Assembly (NCBI GenBank): GCA_903911455.1
Contig: CAIWDQ010000067.1
Coordinates: forward strand, 1 to 6,820
DNA from: an uncultured bacterium
Lineage (GTDB): Bacteria; Bacteroidota; Bacteroidia; Bacteroidales; JACABE01
Length of the DNA: 6,820 nucleotides
Direction of reading: 5' to 3'
The position numbers and the translations under genes are program-made. The notes beneath the pieces are model-generated. The model was not told the origin of the DNA and did no database searches. It was given only the letters and a program-made list of their open reading frames with translations. This document shows, piece by piece, positions 6,439 through 6,820 of this stretch (its first letter is position 1; each line of letters begins with the position of its first letter).

Positions 6439-6509
6439 GGTATCGTGGCCGAGCGGCTAGGCACCGGTCTGCAAAACCGGCTACAGCGGTTCGAATCCGC
6501 TCGATACCT
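6439..6509 (+). tRNA. tRNA-Cys(GCA)
   Basis: A 71-base cloverleaf. The acceptor arms GGTATCG (6439-6445) and CGATACC (6502-6508) pair fully. The D arm is GCC/GGC (6448-6450, 6460-6462). The anticodon stem is CCGGT/ACCGG (6464-6468, 6476-6480) around loop CTGCAAA with anticodon GCA at 6471-6473. The T arm is AGCGG/CCGCT (6485-6489, 6497-6501) with loop TTCGAAT. The discriminator base is T6509, the expected U73 identity base for cysteine. CCA is not encoded, so it must be added enzymatically. Confidence 0.97.
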
Positions 6510-6513
6510 CTTC

Positions 6514-6545
6514 AAAAAACCTGCTTTTTATAGGCAGGTTTTTTT
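6514..6545 (+). terminator. Rho-independent terminator of tRNA-Cys
   Basis: CCTGC (6520-6524) pairs with GCAGG (6534-6538) over a 9-base loop, extended by A6 (6514-6519) pairing with the following T run (6539-6545). It begins five bases after the tRNA. The A run on the left could also let it work on the minus strand. Confidence 0.9.
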
Positions 6546-6556
6546 GTTTTTTATGA

Positions 6557-6597
6557 GTTTAATATTATGAAGTTTAGCAAAACAAATAATATTAAAC
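6557..6597. repeat. 12-bp perfect inverted repeat
   Basis: GTTTAATATTAT (6557-6568) and ATAATATTAAAC (6586-6597) are exact reverse complements with a 17-base spacer. Inside the spacer GTTT (6572-6575) can pair with AAAC (6580-6583). No T tract follows directly. Low base complexity raises the odds of chance pairing, but 12 perfect pairs ending in G-C are still notable. Confidence 0.6.
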
Positions 6598-6682
6598 ATT
6601 AAATATTGGGAATCTGACTTTTTTTATTTTTTTTGCAAGATTAGTTTTAATAACTTTCATAATCTTCTATACTTTAGATATA

Positions 6683-6734
6683 TCATAATATAATTTGTCA
6701 ATAAATTATATTTTATTTACAAATTATAATATGA
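6683..6734. repeat. 52-base imperfect palindrome
   Basis: Nested arms pair as 5 bp (6683-6687 with 6730-6734), an A-A mismatch, 10 bp (TATAATTTGT 6689-6698 with ACAAATTATA 6719-6728), a C-T mismatch and 6 bp (6700-6705 with 6712-6717), leaving a 6-base loop. That is 21 pairs with two mismatches. It is almost entirely A+T and lies 26 bases before the terminal palindrome. Confidence 0.65.
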
Positions 6735-6760
6735 CTTTAAGGATATCATTTATCATTACG

Positions 6761-6820
6761 CACTTTTTATTATGAAACATCAAATGATACGTATCATTTG
6801 ATGTTTCATAATAAAAAGTG
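6761..6820. repeat. Perfect 60-bp palindrome at the window's right end
   Basis: Positions 6761-6790, starting CACTTTTTATTATG, are followed with no spacer by their exact reverse complement at 6791-6820, ending CATAATAAAAAGTG. The centre is ATAC|GTAT. The right arm ends on the last base of the window, so the true extent of the symmetry cannot be seen. The octamer TATCATTT at 6792-6799 and its complement at 6782-6789 echo TATCATTT at 6744-6751. There is no T tract or loop, so it is not a normal terminator. It could be a true biological palindrome or an end effect of assembly or amplification. Confidence 0.9.

Larger units (their letters stand above)
6546..6760. other. Gene-free, very A+T-rich stretch with inverted repeats
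   Basis: After the tRNA terminator I see no open reading frame longer than about a dozen codons: the ATGs at 6553 and 6568 stop after 5 and 11 codons. No RNA gene is evident. The content is long A/T runs, two hairpin-forming repeats (6557-6597 and 6683-6734) and TATCATT units at 6744-6757 leading into the terminal palindrome. It may be a regulatory region of a gene outside the window, or a non-coding element. Confidence 0.6.

Noticed and set aside
6439..6545. tRNA-Cys as an occupied attachment site for an integrated element
   Set aside because: No second copy of the tRNA 3' end and no integrase gene are visible in the 310 bases downstream; the window is too short to exclude one further on.
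6761..6820. Terminal palindrome as a bidirectional terminator
   Set aside because: The stem is uninterrupted with no loop and no T tract follows on either strand within the window.
1..6820. CRISPR array, defence island, toxin-antitoxin pair or insertion sequence
   Set aside because: No spaced repeat array, no transposase or nuclease motifs and no small gene pair of that kind were found on either strand.

Overview
The window looks like chromosomal DNA of a member of the Bacteroidota. The evidence is high A+T content, a lack of Shine-Dalgarno sequences before most genes, four copies of the Bacteroidota-type -7 promoter box (TAnnTTTG or one mismatch), an F1 beta subunit with a long insertion that E. 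coli beta lacks, a minimal epsilon subunit, and a secreted leucine-rich-repeat protein of a style common in that phylum. The genus cannot be fixed from the sequence. The odd total length, and the right edge falling exactly on the end of a perfect palindrome, suggest the window may be a whole contig.

Layout, left to right. Positions 1-220 are the 3' side of a minus-strand gene and hold a rho-independent terminator, a 9-bp inverted repeat and a composite repeat (a short hairpin between two identical 14-bp direct repeats). Positions 221-1897 (minus) encode the ABC-F translation factor EttA, with its own -7 box at 1918-1925. A probable terminator at 1961-2008 closes the next minus-strand unit: ribF (3484-4434), a secreted LRR protein (2863-3471) and an omega-amidase of the nitrilase family (2063-2854). 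These three genes are 12 and 8 bases apart and are very likely one operon. The 147-base gap 4435-4581 is a divergent promoter region for ribF (minus) and atpD (plus).

On the plus strand, atpD and atpC (F1 beta and epsilon) form a two-gene unit closed by a strong UUCG-loop terminator at 6348-6375. A tRNA-Cys(GCA) gene with a complete Bacteroidota promoter and its own terminator follows. The last 275 bases have no gene and hold three inverted repeats of growing perfection: 6557-6597, 6683-6734 and a perfect 60-bp palindrome, 6761-6820, ending on the last base.

The genes are mainly housekeeping: ATP synthesis, flavin cofactor synthesis, translation control, metabolite repair and a tRNA. No clear new multi-gene system is visible. 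The items most worth a second look are the terminal palindrome and its palindrome-rich flank, the composite repeat beside ettA, the altered FMN-adenylyltransferase motif in RibF and the uncharacterised LRR protein inside the flavin operon.
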